In this document: positions 35,802-48,374 of the stretch, in pieces | Position numbering within the stretch: position 1 is the stretch's first letter | Layout: each line of letters begins with the position of its first letter | Origin: Jackrogersella multiformis | Taxonomy: Eukaryota > Ascomycota > Sordariomycetes > Xylariales > Hypoxylaceae | Length of the DNA: 64,000 bases | Assembly: GCA_902806575.1 (NCBI GenBank) | Contig: CADCXD010000005.1 | Span: 1,984,001 to 2,048,000, forward strand | Reading direction: 5' to 3' | The notes under the pieces: generated by a model | What the model saw: only the letters and a program-made list of their open reading frames with translations | Told to the model about the DNA's origin: nothing | Database searches by the model: none | Made by a program: the position numbers and the translations under genes

Positions 35802-36839
35802 TTAATCGGGATTAGCGATATATAACCGCCCAGCCGTGAGGGTCATGGTGCGCTCGTCTACACTGCCGCGCCGCCGGAGGTCCTCGGGGTTCTTGACGCT
35901 CTTCTCCCTCGTGAGCGCGGCGTTCAGCTTGCTATTGCTCGCGAGCTTAGCGGCGCCGAGGCTACTCAGTTCGGGCAGAGCGTCGGCCTTTTCCCCGCTG
36001 CTCCCGCTGTGGGTACTCTGGGCACGATCTAGCTTGTCGTCTCCGGGAGAGTATTCGGCGTCTTCTATGACCATGCTGCCCACCCGTTCTGGGGTGTCTC
36101 CGGGACTCCACCTCTTGCTTCCTTGGGAAGCGCCCGAGGTGCGATAGGCGAGGCCTCGCCTACTACTAGCGGTGCTGCTCCGCCCACTGCTCCCCGTCCT
36201 ACGGTGATGTAAGCGTCGCATCGACAAGTCGTCTTCTTCGCCGTCTTCGCCTTCGACCTCGGTAGCGCTGAGACGCATCGGCACTCCGGTCACACCCATA
36301 TAGTTGCTGTCGGGCGCATATCCTACAACGCCAGGCTTTCCATGGTGACGGATTTTAGCGGCTACTTTGCCACCGGTGCTACCTAGGCCTGTCGATGTGC
36401 GGCTTTGTATGGTGCTACCGGCGACTTCTTGAGTGGCCCTCTGTTTCGCGGCACGCTGTTGGGCTAACATTCGCGGGTCTTCGGATTGTGCCCGATCGCA
36501 CCATACGGTAGCTTTCTGCTTCCGGAGCAGAGCAACGTAGCTTGTAGCAATGCCGCCTCCCGACCTCGAAGACGTACTACGGCGAACCTCGGTGGTGGGA
36601 GACGTTCGGTAGGCGGCGGGTGGGGGATTGCTCGATGTGGTACTGAAGGTATTTACGGATGGCGATCGTCGGGTGTGGCCCATCGAGGGCTGCGGTTGTT
36701 GAAGATGTTGCATTGTTGTCATTGGCGTGAGGGCTTGCGGGAATACGTTGGAAGAGGAAGTTCTCGATCTCGAATGGGAATAAACTTGCTGAGAAGGATC
36801 GAGAGATCTCATCCTCATATTATGGTCTTGACCTAACAT
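35802..36839 (-). CDS. Conserved fungal protein of unknown function, mostly disordered
   Basis: This is a single-exon gene of 345 aa from the first ATG (MLGQDHNMRMRSLDPSQQ). I do not recognise a named family. Two short segments look structured and conserved in style: IATSYVALLRKQKATVWCDRAQ (about residues 97-118) and the C-terminal TLTAGRLYIANPD. The rest is Ser/Thr/Arg-rich and low complexity, with an acidic patch (EVEGEDGEEDDLS) and many SP/TP sites suited to phosphorylation. There is no signal peptide or membrane segment. An unusually long non-coding region precedes it (36840-43166), which is often seen upstream of regulated genes. Confidence 0.75.
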   Translation of the reverse strand: MLGQDHNMRMRSLDPSQQVYSHSRSRTSSSNVFPQALTPMTTMQHLQQPQPSMGHTRRSPSVNTFSTTSSNPPPAAYRTSPTTEVRRSTSSRSGGGIATSYVALLRKQKATVWCDRAQSEDPRMLAQQRAAKQRATQEVAGSTIQSRTSTGLGSTGGKVAAKIRHHGKPGVVGYAPDSNYMGVTGVPMRLSATEVEGEDGEEDDLSMRRLHHRRTGSSGRSSTASSRRGLAYRTSGASQGSKRWSPGDTPERVGSMVIEDAEYSPGDDKLDRAQSTHSGSSGEKADALPELSSLGAAKLASNSKLNAALTREKSVKNPEDLRRRGSVDERTMTLTAGRLYIANPD

Positions 36840-39800
36840 GGTCGATGAGGGGGTTTTTCTTTCTTTCCTTTTTTTCTTCTTCTCTGGTTGCCCCCCTTTT
36901 TAGTAATTCCAGTGGACCAAAAAAAGCACTGACGATGCCACTTGCTTATTCTTGTCGGTGGCTTCGTTAGGCCGGATCGACGTTGGGTTGGCAAAGGGTG
37001 AGAGATGGTGTAGGCGTTTGGAGGAGACAGGATCCGTTTCTAATAAGACATGCATGCGCAGACTGGTACTGTTCGGGGTCGAATGGGTGTACGTAGTAGT
37101 AGTAGTAGTAGTAGTGTAGAGAGAGATAACCGACAGCTGGGTCGAATGCTGTTAGGATTGGAATAATGGACCGACCGAAATACAATGCGTCTGGTCGTCG
37201 ATATTGTATTTGTATGTGCCTGTGGGTGTGGGTGTGTTGGTGCTTGTGCTTGTTCTTGTGCTTGTGCTTGTATGTATTGTAGAGTATGATTGTAGACTGT
37301 ATGAATTCCTTTTATAATTTATAAAAGAAATATGGTGCGATGGTGGAGGCTGAAGTGGATGGGAAATCGAGGAACAAAGTATTTGGTGATTTGGTAGCGT
37401 AGTAGCAGCTTATAGCAGCTTAGTACCTACACTAGTAGCGTAGGTAACCCCTAGGTAGGTAGGTAACCCCTAGTGTACCTAGGTACCTAGGTAGGTACCT
37501 GGGTGGTGATAGCCACGGTTTTCACGGTTTTAGTCAGGTACCTGTACCCGTTGGACCTGTTGGACCTGCTGGAACCGCTGGAACCTGGGCGAGTCAACGT
37601 TGCATAGGCTGTGTCTTTTTATCTTGCCCTTTGCTGATGTGGATGATGGGGTCTCTGACTGGCTCTAACTGGCCTTGACTCGATATGACTGGTTGAAACA
37701 CGTGCGGAATGTGGGAATCCTTTTTTTCTCTCTCGCACACTCCGTACTTTGGTAGTCTAGCGTCGAGCGTTTTCCAAGTGGGCTGGACTGGCTTGGGCTG
37801 GCTTGGACTTTGCGTTTTCGGGTGGGGTGGGGGGTAGTATGTAGGTACCTAGGGATGAGGGACGAAGCTTGTCGTACCTAGGTACCTAAGTACACTAGAT
37901 ATTCTAGATACCCTGGGCAGGTACCTAGGTAGGTAAGTGATACCCAGGTAGGTAATTGGTAAGTAGACCGTAGACCGTAGACCGTAGCTAGGGATTACCT
38001 AGATTACCTCTTAGGTAGGTAGGTTGGTCTTATTTCCCAAGCCAAAAAGATGAAGCTCGGCGAATTATTGTTGAACCGCGACCAATTTCGGATGCTTCGT
38101 ATATTTCAACAAAGGCTTAAATGTCGAATATTCGAATACCTAGGTAGGTACCTATTCGAATAAATATATAGGTTAGGTAGCTACTTCCAAGTTAGGTATG
38201 TCCACCAAGGCAACCGGGCCGGTAAGTAGTAAAAACCCCGTTTGGTAAACCCGTAACTTGGAACGTTATCGTTTATTAGACGTACCCGAGGCGCTAAAGG
38301 GAAAAGGACCGTCCGATAGTTTGAAGTAATATGAGAAGTAGGTACTTAAAGTTACAGATAACTAGGTAAGTATACTTGATTCTCAATATTTTTCACTTTT
38401 CGTTCTTCGCTCCCGAGAAACAGTCAAAGGTTTAAAACAAAGTTAAAAAGAATTCTCAAAATCTGACGTTGTTTTGTATAACGCCGAGCCGGGATCGCTT
38501 GTTGTTTTCTTCATGTGTATTGCGTATAAGGCTAATGGGAATAAGTCCTTGGTGCCGTCGTAACAAACGCATGCAAGACGAGTACCTAGTCAACTCGCTC
38601 GTGGGTGGCGTAATCTTTGGCTCTTGATTTGACGCCAGTGACAATAAACAGGCCAAAAAAATGACAGTGGTCAGTTAAAGTGGTAAAGGACGAACAATCC
38701 CAGCTGAAAACGCTCGGTTCGGCGTGGCGCCGAATAACTCGTTCGTCAGCTCCGCCAATCAGATTCGTATTTAGGGACAGGCGGCCTCGCTAGTCGCTAA
38801 TCACTTTGCAGATGTTGACGTGAACTCGATATATTGTTGACCTTTGGAGAAGGGATTGTCCAATGACGGTGCTAATACGGAAACCGGCCTGTGGGTGTTG
38901 TTGATCTTCTCTTCTTAAGAGAACATGGAGATGCACTACGACGACGCAAATGCAAATGCAAAGGTAAAGGCAAGGTCAAGGCTTAAGGTGAGGAGAAGAT
39001 CTCTCTTCTTTTCTTCCCTAGTTGGCGAGGGGTGAGAGATATATTCAAGTGTCTCGATCTTCCGGATAGATAATAGGTACACTGGAATGAAGAAGACAGG
39101 GATATCCTGAAAACGAGTATAGGTAAGTAACCAAGCGTGAGAGGCAACACAGATTAGATGTTAATGATTAAGAAGTTTCAGCGACTTTTAAGACGACGAT
39201 GTCTAAGGTTGTTCCTTTTATTGATAGAATATACGACATCCTGGACATTATATCTCGCAAAAAGGTAGGTAAGGGTTCTAGATCTTTCATGGTTCTATAT
39301 TCTTCTAGTTTTGGTAATGATTGGAATCAATCGTCCCTCTCGGTGCAACTGTTCAACTCATGAACTGCCCATTATCCCATTCCAAGGCGGGGGAGAGGAG
39401 CGAGAATGATGAGGAACCCTGAATGGGATTGTTAGCCGTAAGAGATGGGATTCCCCGAAGTTGCTAGTTGTTAATAATAGTTGTTGTATGCAATTAAATC
39501 CGTGATTAATCGAATACCTACCTAGGTAGATATTCAGTAAGTGCTCCTTACCCCTACCTGCTTATCGGCGACATTAGAGGAGGGATGAAGGTATTACTAC
39601 CTTTACCGGTTTAGGATAGTGATTGGATGTAGGTAAGCAAGTGAATCCTTGTCATTCCGACAACACCCCACAATTGCCTTGTCTACCTATGTACCTAGGT
39701 ACCTAATAAGTAGGTATTGACAATTGTATAATTTAGTTGCAAATCGTCAAATCATTTCGTCTTAAACCTTGATGGACACCCTGTAGCAAACATTCTGCAA

Positions 39801-42800
39801 GTTTGTTTTTGACGCCTGCTCGCTGTTCGATAGGTTACGGCTACGGTTACGCCAAGTCGGTGACCTGAGAGCACGACAAATAGTGACGGAATCCTTTTCT
39901 TGAACTCGGCGCATTTCACGACGGCCCTAAGGCTAAGTAAGATACTACCAGGCCTAGCTACCTACATACAGTAATTAGCACCGATAGCTTAGGGTTTTTT
40001 TTAGTAAGACGTTATAACTTATGACGTTCACTCAGGTGAAAGATAGCTAAATGAGACTACCTACCTAATACAATGTTGCCTTTAGTGGCGCATAGAACTA
40101 GTATTAAGTAGCATGGCTGCATGGATATCTATCTCTCTTCCCGCACGAGACCAGGGAGGACTGCGTTTTTGAATATTTTTTTTTCTTTCTTTCTCTTCTG
40201 CTCCGCAAAACAATGACAGAAGCCAAGACCTTATCGGTAATTGGCGAGGCTTCAGTCCGACTACACGCAACGTCGTTTTCTTGCCTCTCGCGATCCTTTG
40301 GTTATGGGGACGTAGAGAGAGCACGAATGTACAATCGAATGGTGATTTGCAAGATTCGAAGGGATAGGGGATTTGTGATACCAATGTGGACAACAAGCAA
40401 AGACAAGCAAGCAAAGCTAGGGATTAAACAGGACCTAAATTGCAAGTTGTTTATGGATGTCTGCGTTGTTCAGCTTCGCGAGGCTCGACCGCGCTATGGA
40501 ACTGCTTTCGCTAAACTCACCCATTCTATTCGCAAAGCTATATACGCTTCCCTGTTTCATCAGTTACCTAGAACCCTAGATAATGTCTCGTCTCACTACC
40601 TGCCTGTCTATCTGCCTACCTACTTGGACCACCATCGAGTCATGTCAAAACGGAATTGCAATATTGTCAATCAATAAGCGGTTCCCGCTCTGGGTGGTTC
40701 TAGACTGAAGCCGGCTCCAATCAGCAGATTACAAGAAGTCTATTAAATAACTAACCCAACTAACCTTACTGACCGTCAATATGTCTAATAGGCTATCTGC
40801 CTGTCTTCGGTTACTATCTGAAAGCTTAACCAAACCAAATGCCTGCCCTAAACAAAACGTTAAAGTGATGATTTAAGTTAGTATGTACGATGATACGTCT
40901 ACATAGTAGCAGTAATCATTTAACTTTTAAGTGAACCAAATAAATACCGTGGATATGCCATTTACCAGGTGCCTACCTAGGTACTTAGGTGATAATCTCT
41001 ATCCTTGTTACCACCTACCTAGGTATCCTTGTTACGCCTAGGATTATATTCGAGTGGTAATATATTACATAGTATATCGCGCCGAGAGATCCGGCCTCAT
41101 GGACTGTAGCACGTGTCCCGATGCAACGGCATGAGTGTTCTCATGTCGAATATTATCTGGATCTCGGCGGCGAGCGAGCAACCGATTTGCTTACCTACGA
41201 GAAATCGTCAAATCGTTCGATCCGAATATCTCCTCATAGGCCTGAGGTTGCCTGCCCAGCCGGCCGAAGACGTTGTATGGATTGGCAATCCTCGGAGCGT
41301 TTGTCACGGCCATGCGCTGGAATCCTACACTAGGTACCTAGTACATGCATGCACTGGAACTTTAGGAGGACTGGCACCATGTCAGCCTATGTGTGTCCTG
41401 GCACGGCACGAGAGCTTAAACCAAAGCTGCAATGCGACGATAAAAGACCAAGCGGTCAGGTCTTTTAGGTACCTACCTAGTAAAACTCTCAAGACTCTAT
41501 GGATGTATCCGTTACCTACCTGGTTATGTATGTACCTGGGTACATAATATAGTAGCCACATCTAGGCATGTATGTAGGGTTGGCATGGTACTATATCGTG
41601 CGTGCCATTCCTAATGCATGAATGGCAAAGATTCCCCAGTTGCTGCTCTGCGATGGGCCGCAGATTGCAAGGCCGGTGCTGTTCTAGCCACCCGAGACTA
41701 TCGAAACCTCATGTACCGAACAAGTACTTAGTGCGAATTCTCTCTCTCAAAAAAAGTCTCTCTTATAGCCCATCTATCTATCCCCGTGCTGTCAGCGGCA
41801 TTCGAGATAGGCAAGTCCGCGCCGCCCCGTCGCGCCCCGCTCCAATATTATTATCTTCCACTTGCTGCTCCGAAACAAGATGCATATGATAATCTCACCG
41901 TCTTCCTTTTTTTTTTTTTAAAAAATGATCAGTAGAGAGGGAGTATGGAGTGTGCTATTAAAACGGCTAGATCGTTAAAAATGACCCGTGTATGTGCGAA
42001 TGCATTGTTCGACTTTATGCCCTAGTCGACGACGTCGTTGGGTAACTCCATTTCGGAACCGACACCTTAAAGCAAACACGAAGAAGAAAAGAGCAAGCAT
42101 TCCGAACGCATCGGACAGGGAATAGTCAATTAGCGGCACCGAGACTTGCGGCTCCTTCCCTACCACATCCTTATCTTCGCTACTTCGAACGTCATGGGGA
42201 GGAAGTTGCCCCAATTTCGTCCGGCCCTAGCAAACTCGCTTGTAAAACTAACCTTCTCCCGAGACCGGGTAAGGAAGGAAGAGCGTCGCGAGTCAGCCTT
42301 CCTGTTCCAGCCCCAGTCTCGGGAAAAGTCCGCCGGCGTCAGGAACGTTCCCTTTTTTTTTTTTTCCTATTTTTTTCCCCTCGAGTTTTCTCTTGTAATC
42401 TCGATTCCCACTTTTCAATGCAGTAAGTAAGTGCACGATTCCAAGTTTTTTTTTTTGCAAACGAGCCTTCTTACTGCTGCATTATAGCAAGGATTTCAAC
42501 GTGGGTGCCACGGAGCAAGGCTCTTAGATGTTGAATAGACACTCAAAGCTAAGCTTATAATATTTTCCGATCGAGCCTCAAGATCTCGATCTCGCCAAAT
42601 AGTTTCCTTTATTCCTTGTAACGGCTCGGTCGTACAAACCAGAAAGGGCCCAGCAGCCCAGCTACGGGTTGGGGATCGTACACATTCCCCATAGTCAGAT
42701 TGCCAGAAATCAAGGCAGGTCGCTATAACACGGCCTTTATATAGTGGACGCATCCCGTCGGGATGACGACATTATCCACAGTGCATTACTAGGTAATTAC

Positions 42801-43166
42801 CTTAGCTGGTTCTTGTGAAGCCTCAAAGCCTTGCTTCGACATCAGTAGAAGCGGTTGACTGAACTAGATCCCTAATTCGGCATTGGAGCCTGATAGTAAA
42901 AGTACCTATTCACGCAATTGCCGCCAACACACTTAATGCATCAAGTAAAACCTTAGATACCCCGAGAAGAAACCATGTCATTTACTATGCCCTTTTTGTT
43001 ATCATAGTGCATCGGCTGCTTCAGAAAACCTGAATAACTCGCCATCCGTGAATGCTATGGAAACGTCATCCGATGCAGACGCCAATAGATGCCACCAAAG
43101 CACGACGCCATTGAGATGACACATTGCTAACCCTGTACACAGCATGAATCACAACCGCACCTACTC
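36840..43166. other. 6.3-kb non-coding region
   Basis: No convincing gene could be found in either strand. The longest frame, 154 codons at 40213-40677, has no recognisable composition. Features seen are a (GTA)n microsatellite at 37093-37115, a (CTTGTG)n-like run at 37231-37275, three GTAGACC units at about 37966-37987, T homopolymers (41908-41922, 42352-42366), and one of the densest concentrations of CCTAGGTA palindromes (37440-37502, 37845-37935, 38145-38155, 40970-41030). It could contain long 5' UTRs, promoters or a non-coding RNA. Confidence 0.5.
37093..37115. repeat. (GTA)n trinucleotide microsatellite
   Basis: About seven uninterrupted GTA/AGT units lie upstream of the 345-aa gene. 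Confidence 0.9.
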
Positions 43167-46100
43167 TTACATTTCCCCGTCCTCGATTAGCCTTCCCAGA
43201 ATGAGGCTCTGGATTATCAGCTCATCGCCAAGAGTCCTAATCCTCTTTGGTGGCCGGTCGGATTCGTCTGTTCCTACACTCTGTCGCTTTCGTTTCTTGG
43301 GGGCCTCACTCCCTGTCGTTTGGCCAAACAACACATTCTGGGCGTTATGGACCTTGTCGTCAACGTACACCCAGTCGAATGGCTGATCTTGAGACTCCTC
43401 GTCTCGAAGCTTGGCTCTGGCTTCTTCGAGACTATGCACTCGCACTAACGAGCCGCCAAGAATTTGTGCTAGGAAAACGTATTGTAACCTCTTTTTTTCG
43501 GACTCGGTCTTGGTCTTTTTCATGACGAGAAGAATCCGTTTCCCATCTAGTAGTTTGGGCCTGTTGCGTATCACATCTGCTAACTTAGCCGTAGAAGCAT
43601 CGTATGGTTGCAGGTTACGGGAACGGATAGCCTCCCCAAGGAGTGTGCTCGGTCCGGCACATAGGAGATATGAAGACCAATCTGCTATCTTTTTCTTCGA
43701 TATGCAGTTCATGATCCATCTATGTGCTAAACATGGAATGCCGAGCGCGAGCGCCTGCATATACTTCACTTTCCGAGAGTGTCCGTCAGCTATCAAAGCC
43801 GTGAATCCAATATCCCCGTCAAATAGCGTTAATGAGCTGGATAGGTAATGAGCTGCAGGTGTGTTACTCGTAGCTCGAAATGAATCGTATTTGAAAAGTT
43901 CATCGAAACCATCGTTGAGGATCTTACCGCCTTCCTGACGGATCATACGTTCGAAAGTGGTTCTATCCGCGTACTTCTCCTTGTTTATCCGAATCTGTTC
44001 ACTTTGAAATGAGAGGGCGAATACCATCCCTTCAAATATGCCCTCGTTCGCTGTAGACTCACGAAGTCGATGCTGGTTACCAAAAGACTGTCGCGCAGGC
44101 TTGCGAATAGATGGTTTCCGCTCCACCTTGCCGGATATAGACAATGGTGAATTAGCTAATTCATCGGTCGATATTGAACTATGACGTGTCGATCTTCGCA
44201 TACTCTCCCGGGAACGGGAATATGTCCTGATCTGGGGCAAGGAAGAGGAAGGTCCTGAAAGGGATGATGCGGGCCTTCCTCGACCCTGAGCCTTTGTCAT
44301 AGCTGGGGATGAACTGCGACTTTTACTGGCTTCAGACACACGATCGGACTCCGTACTGAGAGCGTTGCTGGAAGGCATGGTCGGTGTTGCTGATAAAGAG
44401 GATAATGTTGACGTTCTCGTCCCAGAGTCTGACGGAAGGGGCGAATTTTGCCTAGTCGATGGTGTGGCTAAATTGCCGAGCCGAGTTGAACGGCGAGCTG
44501 AGCTCTGCGGGGGAGATGCTAGAACAATAGAAGGTGAAGACTCTAAAGGAGGTCGACTTTGGCCGGATTGACGTTTGCGATTCGCAGCTTTCGATAGTAG
44601 CTGTTCGGGAAGACTTGAAGATCTAGGGTTACCCGATTGCTTTAGTTGTGGTCCAGTAGCGGTACTGTTTGATAAAGCCGGAAATGACACTGCTTCCCCC
44701 TCGGACCTAATGCTAGAGTATTGTCTCATTATATCACCTAACAATGTAGGTGGCTCTATAGATGTACCCGGAGGACTGGTTTCAGGGATAGTCTCCCTAT
44801 ATTCCGCGTTGGATACAGGCGGTTGAGTGTCCGGAAGATCGGTCGTGGGAGGTTCTTCGGAACCATCAGTCTTCTTAGTTGAATCGTCCGATGTTTTTGA
44901 ACTAGTTTCAGTGTGTTGCGGTGGCACTGGGGCTTCTTGGGAGTCTACTACAGTCTCCTGGGATCCATCATTATCCGTCGAAATCTTCCCATGACACTGT
45001 GCCAAATACTGCTCCGACTCTGCCTTCCCGCGATTCTTAATAGACCTAGTTCGGCTAGTCGACGGCACCTCCACATTGTCGCCTTTGTTCAAACTCGACC
45101 GAGGGAGACTAATAGATGGGAATGATTTACTAGCCTTTTTTTGCTTCAACCGGGCTAGATGGCGGCGATAGGCAGCTGCATCGGCTTCGGATTCCGAATC
45201 CTGTTCTTCACCACTCTGGGTTGGAGATTTGGCGGCATCTGTTTCCAAGCTTTGCTTTCGCAAAGACTTGTATTCACCGATAGGTTCTAGGAAGTTCTTG
45301 CGTTTGGGGGCCTCAAATCGGGGAAGCGGCGTTTCCGCAACGCTTCCTTGGTTGAGGCCATCATCATCATGACTGTTCGTAGGGACTGAGGGTGTTTCAC
45401 CTGAAGGTCTAGATGAGATTCCAGGAAATGCGGGGCTAGATGTAAAGGCGTGAGTAGGCGATGTTCTCAGCCCTCTATTCTTCAACGGGGACGATACGAT
45501 AGGATTCGGCGAGAGTATATTCTGATTGAAGACATCTGGCGACGGACGGGACGACGTAGGACTAGCTTTCTTGACTGCTGAAGTCCATTGTGTCTGTCCG
45601 AATAGCTGCGATGCTGGCATTAATTCTGCGCCGTTCACACTATTTTGAAATAATCTCTGGGCTACCGCAGGAGTCTCGGGAGGTACGGCGTAATAGTTAT
45701 TTGTCCCAGGCGCTTGCGACGTCAGCTGTGACCTCTTAGAGGCGTTGTTGGTCAAGTTAGCTTCGAGGTCCTCTGGTATAGATTCTGGCATATCGTATGG
45801 AGTGCGCTTGAAGTTCAAGAATCCCGTATCGTTTTCTTGTAGGGTGCGATGTTCATGGAAGCTACTCGCTTGCAGCGACGATTGTGGCTGCGAATTATCG
45901 TCTGCATATTGCTCATAACTGCGGCCATCGTTCGACTGGGTTGGCGATTCTGACGACATATCCTCTGTTGGTTTTTTTATTGCACTTAGTGGTTGAAGTG
46001 TGGAAAAGACGTCATTTCTGGTCAACCGGCTTGGCCCCTCAACCGCAGAAATAGCATCGTCAAGAATTGGTTGGATGGGGATCGTTACTCGGGCAATATC

Positions 46101-46771
46101 TTCGGCCTCAGGAGTCGAGAGCAAGCGCGAGGAACGCGGTGCCGAAGGATTAGGTATTGCAGGTGGTCGCGGCAGGCTTGACTGCCTTGAAGAGTCGTTT
46201 GCGGTGTTGGGCCATACGAGCGCGTTTGACGCGTTTTGCGGTTGCTAGTAAGAGCGCATTTCAGATCAGTGCCATCCTTGTAAATACGATTCGCGACCTA
46301 GTGTATGGTACCTAGGTACGGACGTACCGACGCCTAGATACCGACGAGACCTCGGGAATTGATAGATATGCACGTCACCTATCCATAGATCCTTCCTTAC
46401 CTTATCTAATTTTGGCTGTTCTTTTGACCCCTCTACGGAATGAGAAATATCTGCCTTTGTTGGTTCTATTCTCGATTCTGCGATATTTCTCCTTGCTTGG
46501 TAGAAATGTTCGACATATGCAGGTGAACTACTGTACTATTTCGATAAAGGTCAGTGAATGAGGGCCAATAGCGAAAGACGACAATCAGATAACCTGGTGC
46601 TGATCACTTTGCCACCTAACGAAAGAGGGCAAACTGAACGCCACTCACCACACCGACGCCATGTTCAAGCATGTGCTTCATAAACTGCTCTTGACTGTCC
46701 TGGCTTTCATTTTCGCCAGTGATGGCTCCCTTTTCCGCAGGGAAAATCGCATTTGGGGCTTTATAGGCCAT
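43167..46771 (-). CDS. RAD9: RAD9/Crb2-like DNA-damage checkpoint adaptor with C-terminal BRCT region
   Basis: This is a predicted nuclear checkpoint mediator of the Rad9/Crb2/53BP1 type, which binds damaged chromatin and helps activate the effector kinase. Exons are 46771-46649, 46535-46401 and 46244-43167 (introns of 113 and 156 nt), giving about 1111 aa. The N-terminus reads MAYKAPNAIFPAEKGAITG. A very long Ser/Thr/Pro-rich region with many SQ/TQ sites follows (for example AKSPTQSGEEQDS, NDGSQETVVDSQEAP), suited to ATM/ATR-type phosphorylation. The BRCT-containing part begins near residue 820 (IFEGMVFALSF) and includes RMIRQEGGKI, SRKVKYMQALALGIPCLAHRWI and a second unit DGKRILLVMKKT...FDWVYVDD. 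The start exon was placed by splice phase; no in-frame ATG exists at the beginning of the large exon. Confidence 0.85.
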
Positions 46772-47183
46772 GGTAAAAGAGAATGAGATTGCATGTCGGT
46801 CTTAGTTGGAAGAAAGGAAAAAGTTGACGATGTCAAGATTCCCATTAATTAATGAAAGTGCAAAGGTACCCAGGTAGGTATTAACTTTCAAATTGAACTC
46901 AATTTGAACAAAGAAGGCAGGAACTCCGCTACGACCCCAGAATCGCGTCCCTCTCACGGAATCAAATGACGCGATTTAAAGTTCCCTAGTCTAGTGCTAC
47001 GAACTATAATATGGGTAACTAAAGCTAGTGTCACATTTAACATTAGGAATGGATCTTTATGGATTTGTCTTAGCTAACCAAAGCGTGTCATAGGTCTCAT
47101 CTCCTCACTATACACGTACAACATTTATAGTCCACGGTACTAGAGACTTGGCAAGGGCCTAGGTATAATCAATAATCATTCCC
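46772..47183. other. Intergenic spacer
   Basis: Promoter side of the RAD9-like gene and 3' flank of the hydrolase. No gene is visible. Confidence 0.5.
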
Positions 47184-48374
47184 TCACACCTTCACGACCT
47201 TCTCCTCAAACCACTTATACATAACAAAGTTAGTATATCTCCCCGCGCCGAAGTGGCAATGCTCCTCCGCCCCGTCATCAGCCGTAAACGTCACCAGCGT
47301 CGCCCTGTCGCCCAATACATCGGCCATGAGCTGCGGCTGCCCCTGGAAGAACATATCCTTTTGCGGATTTCCCACGAAGACCGGACACTTGATCTGGTCC
47401 GCGATGCCGACGAGGCTGAACTTGCTCGCCTTCTCTAGGAACTCGGCCCGCGTCCGCACATTGAAGGCCCACAGGCCGTGGCCCAGCACCCAGCGGAAGC
47501 CGGTCGGCACGGCGGGGTTGTCGAGGATGGCGCGCGCGGCCGCCGCGTCGTTCGCGCCCTCGGCCTTGCTCAACCCGTCGGATTTGAACACCGGCGTCTG
47601 CGTGAAATCGTACAGTCCGTCGATCTGGAAGACGGCCGCGATGCGGTGATCGAAGGCGGCGGCGCGCGCGCAGAGGTAACCCCCCATGCTGTATCCCACT
47701 AGGCCAATTTTGGTAGCATCTACGAACGGCAGCGTCTCGAGGAAGTCGATGACGGGCGACACGACGGCCTCCCAGTTGTGGATGAACCCGAGCCCCTGGT
47801 CGCGGCGCACGGTCGGCTGCCCCGGCCCATCATACACGGCTACGTTGTACCCGCGTTCGAGGGCCGCCGCGCCGTGCATGTGATACATCTCCTCCATGGA
47901 GCCGTCGTATCCGTTGCCCATGAGGATTGTAGGGCGCTTCTTCCCGTCTCCTTCCTTGCCAGCGGGGAAGACGATGATGGGGACGTCGAACCCGTCCGCC
48001 TTGATCAGCTTCCGGTACCCCGGGTTTTCCAGCCTGGCGATAGCCTCGCTGAAGCACTCGGCCTGCCTCTTCCACAGCGACTTGATGCGCGGGTCGTCCC
48101 AATTCCCGTGTAGGAAGAAATCAGCTGCGCGGCTGTACGTCGAGGCGCGGAACATGGCGTCTCGGATGGAGATAGGGTCCTTCATGTCCTTGACGTGGGA
48201 CAGAACCCGCTCCGCGCGCTTGTTCCACGCCGCGTACCAAGACTCGAAGTCGCCGGGCACGATCTCCTCCGCCGCGACGAGGCACTCGCTGATGTCTGCG
48301 CCATTGTACGCCGTGTGCGAGAGCATGCGTAGGATCTCGAAGTTGAACGACTCGTCCGAGCTTAGTTTATGCAT
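47184..48374 (-). CDS. FrsA/Ayg1-like alpha/beta hydrolase
   Basis: This is a single-exon gene of 396 aa. It is an alpha/beta hydrolase with a helical N-terminal cap, resembling the FrsA/DUF1100-type group. That group includes 2,6-dihydropseudooxynicotine hydrolase and the melanin-pathway polyketide-shortening hydrolase Ayg1, both C-C bond cleaving. Visible motifs are the oxyanion strand RPTILMGNGYDGSMEEM, AVYDGPGQPTVRRDQG, the nucleophile elbow GYSMGG (Ser near residue 229), a likely acid in NPQKDMFF and a likely His in EEHCHFGAG. The exact substrate cannot be read from sequence. The gene is GC-rich relative to its flanks, and no polyketide synthase is present in the window to support a pigment role. 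Confidence 0.82.
   Translation of the reverse strand: MHKLSSDESFNFEILRMLSHTAYNGADISECLVAAEEIVPGDFESWYAAWNKRAERVLSHVKDMKDPISIRDAMFRASTYSRAADFFLHGNWDDPRIKSLWKRQAECFSEAIARLENPGYRKLIKADGFDVPIIVFPAGKEGDGKKRPTILMGNGYDGSMEEMYHMHGAAALERGYNVAVYDGPGQPTVRRDQGLGFIHNWEAVVSPVIDFLETLPFVDATKIGLVGYSMGGYLCARAAAFDHRIAAVFQIDGLYDFTQTPVFKSDGLSKAEGANDAAAARAILDNPAVPTGFRWVLGHGLWAFNVRTRAEFLEKASKFSLVGIADQIKCPVFVGNPQKDMFFQGQPQLMADVLGDRATLVTFTADDGAEEHCHFGAGRYTNFVMYKWFEEKVVKV

Noticed and set aside
40213..40677. 154-codon open frame in the long non-coding region
   Set aside because: It has an ATG but no recognisable motif, no splice context and a composition like translated spacer, including translated CCTACCTA repeats (YLPVYLPTYL).
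42496..42753. 85-codon minus-strand frame with ATG
   Set aside because: No similarity recognised, no neighbours that suggest function and no sign of codon bias; could be chance or an old relic.
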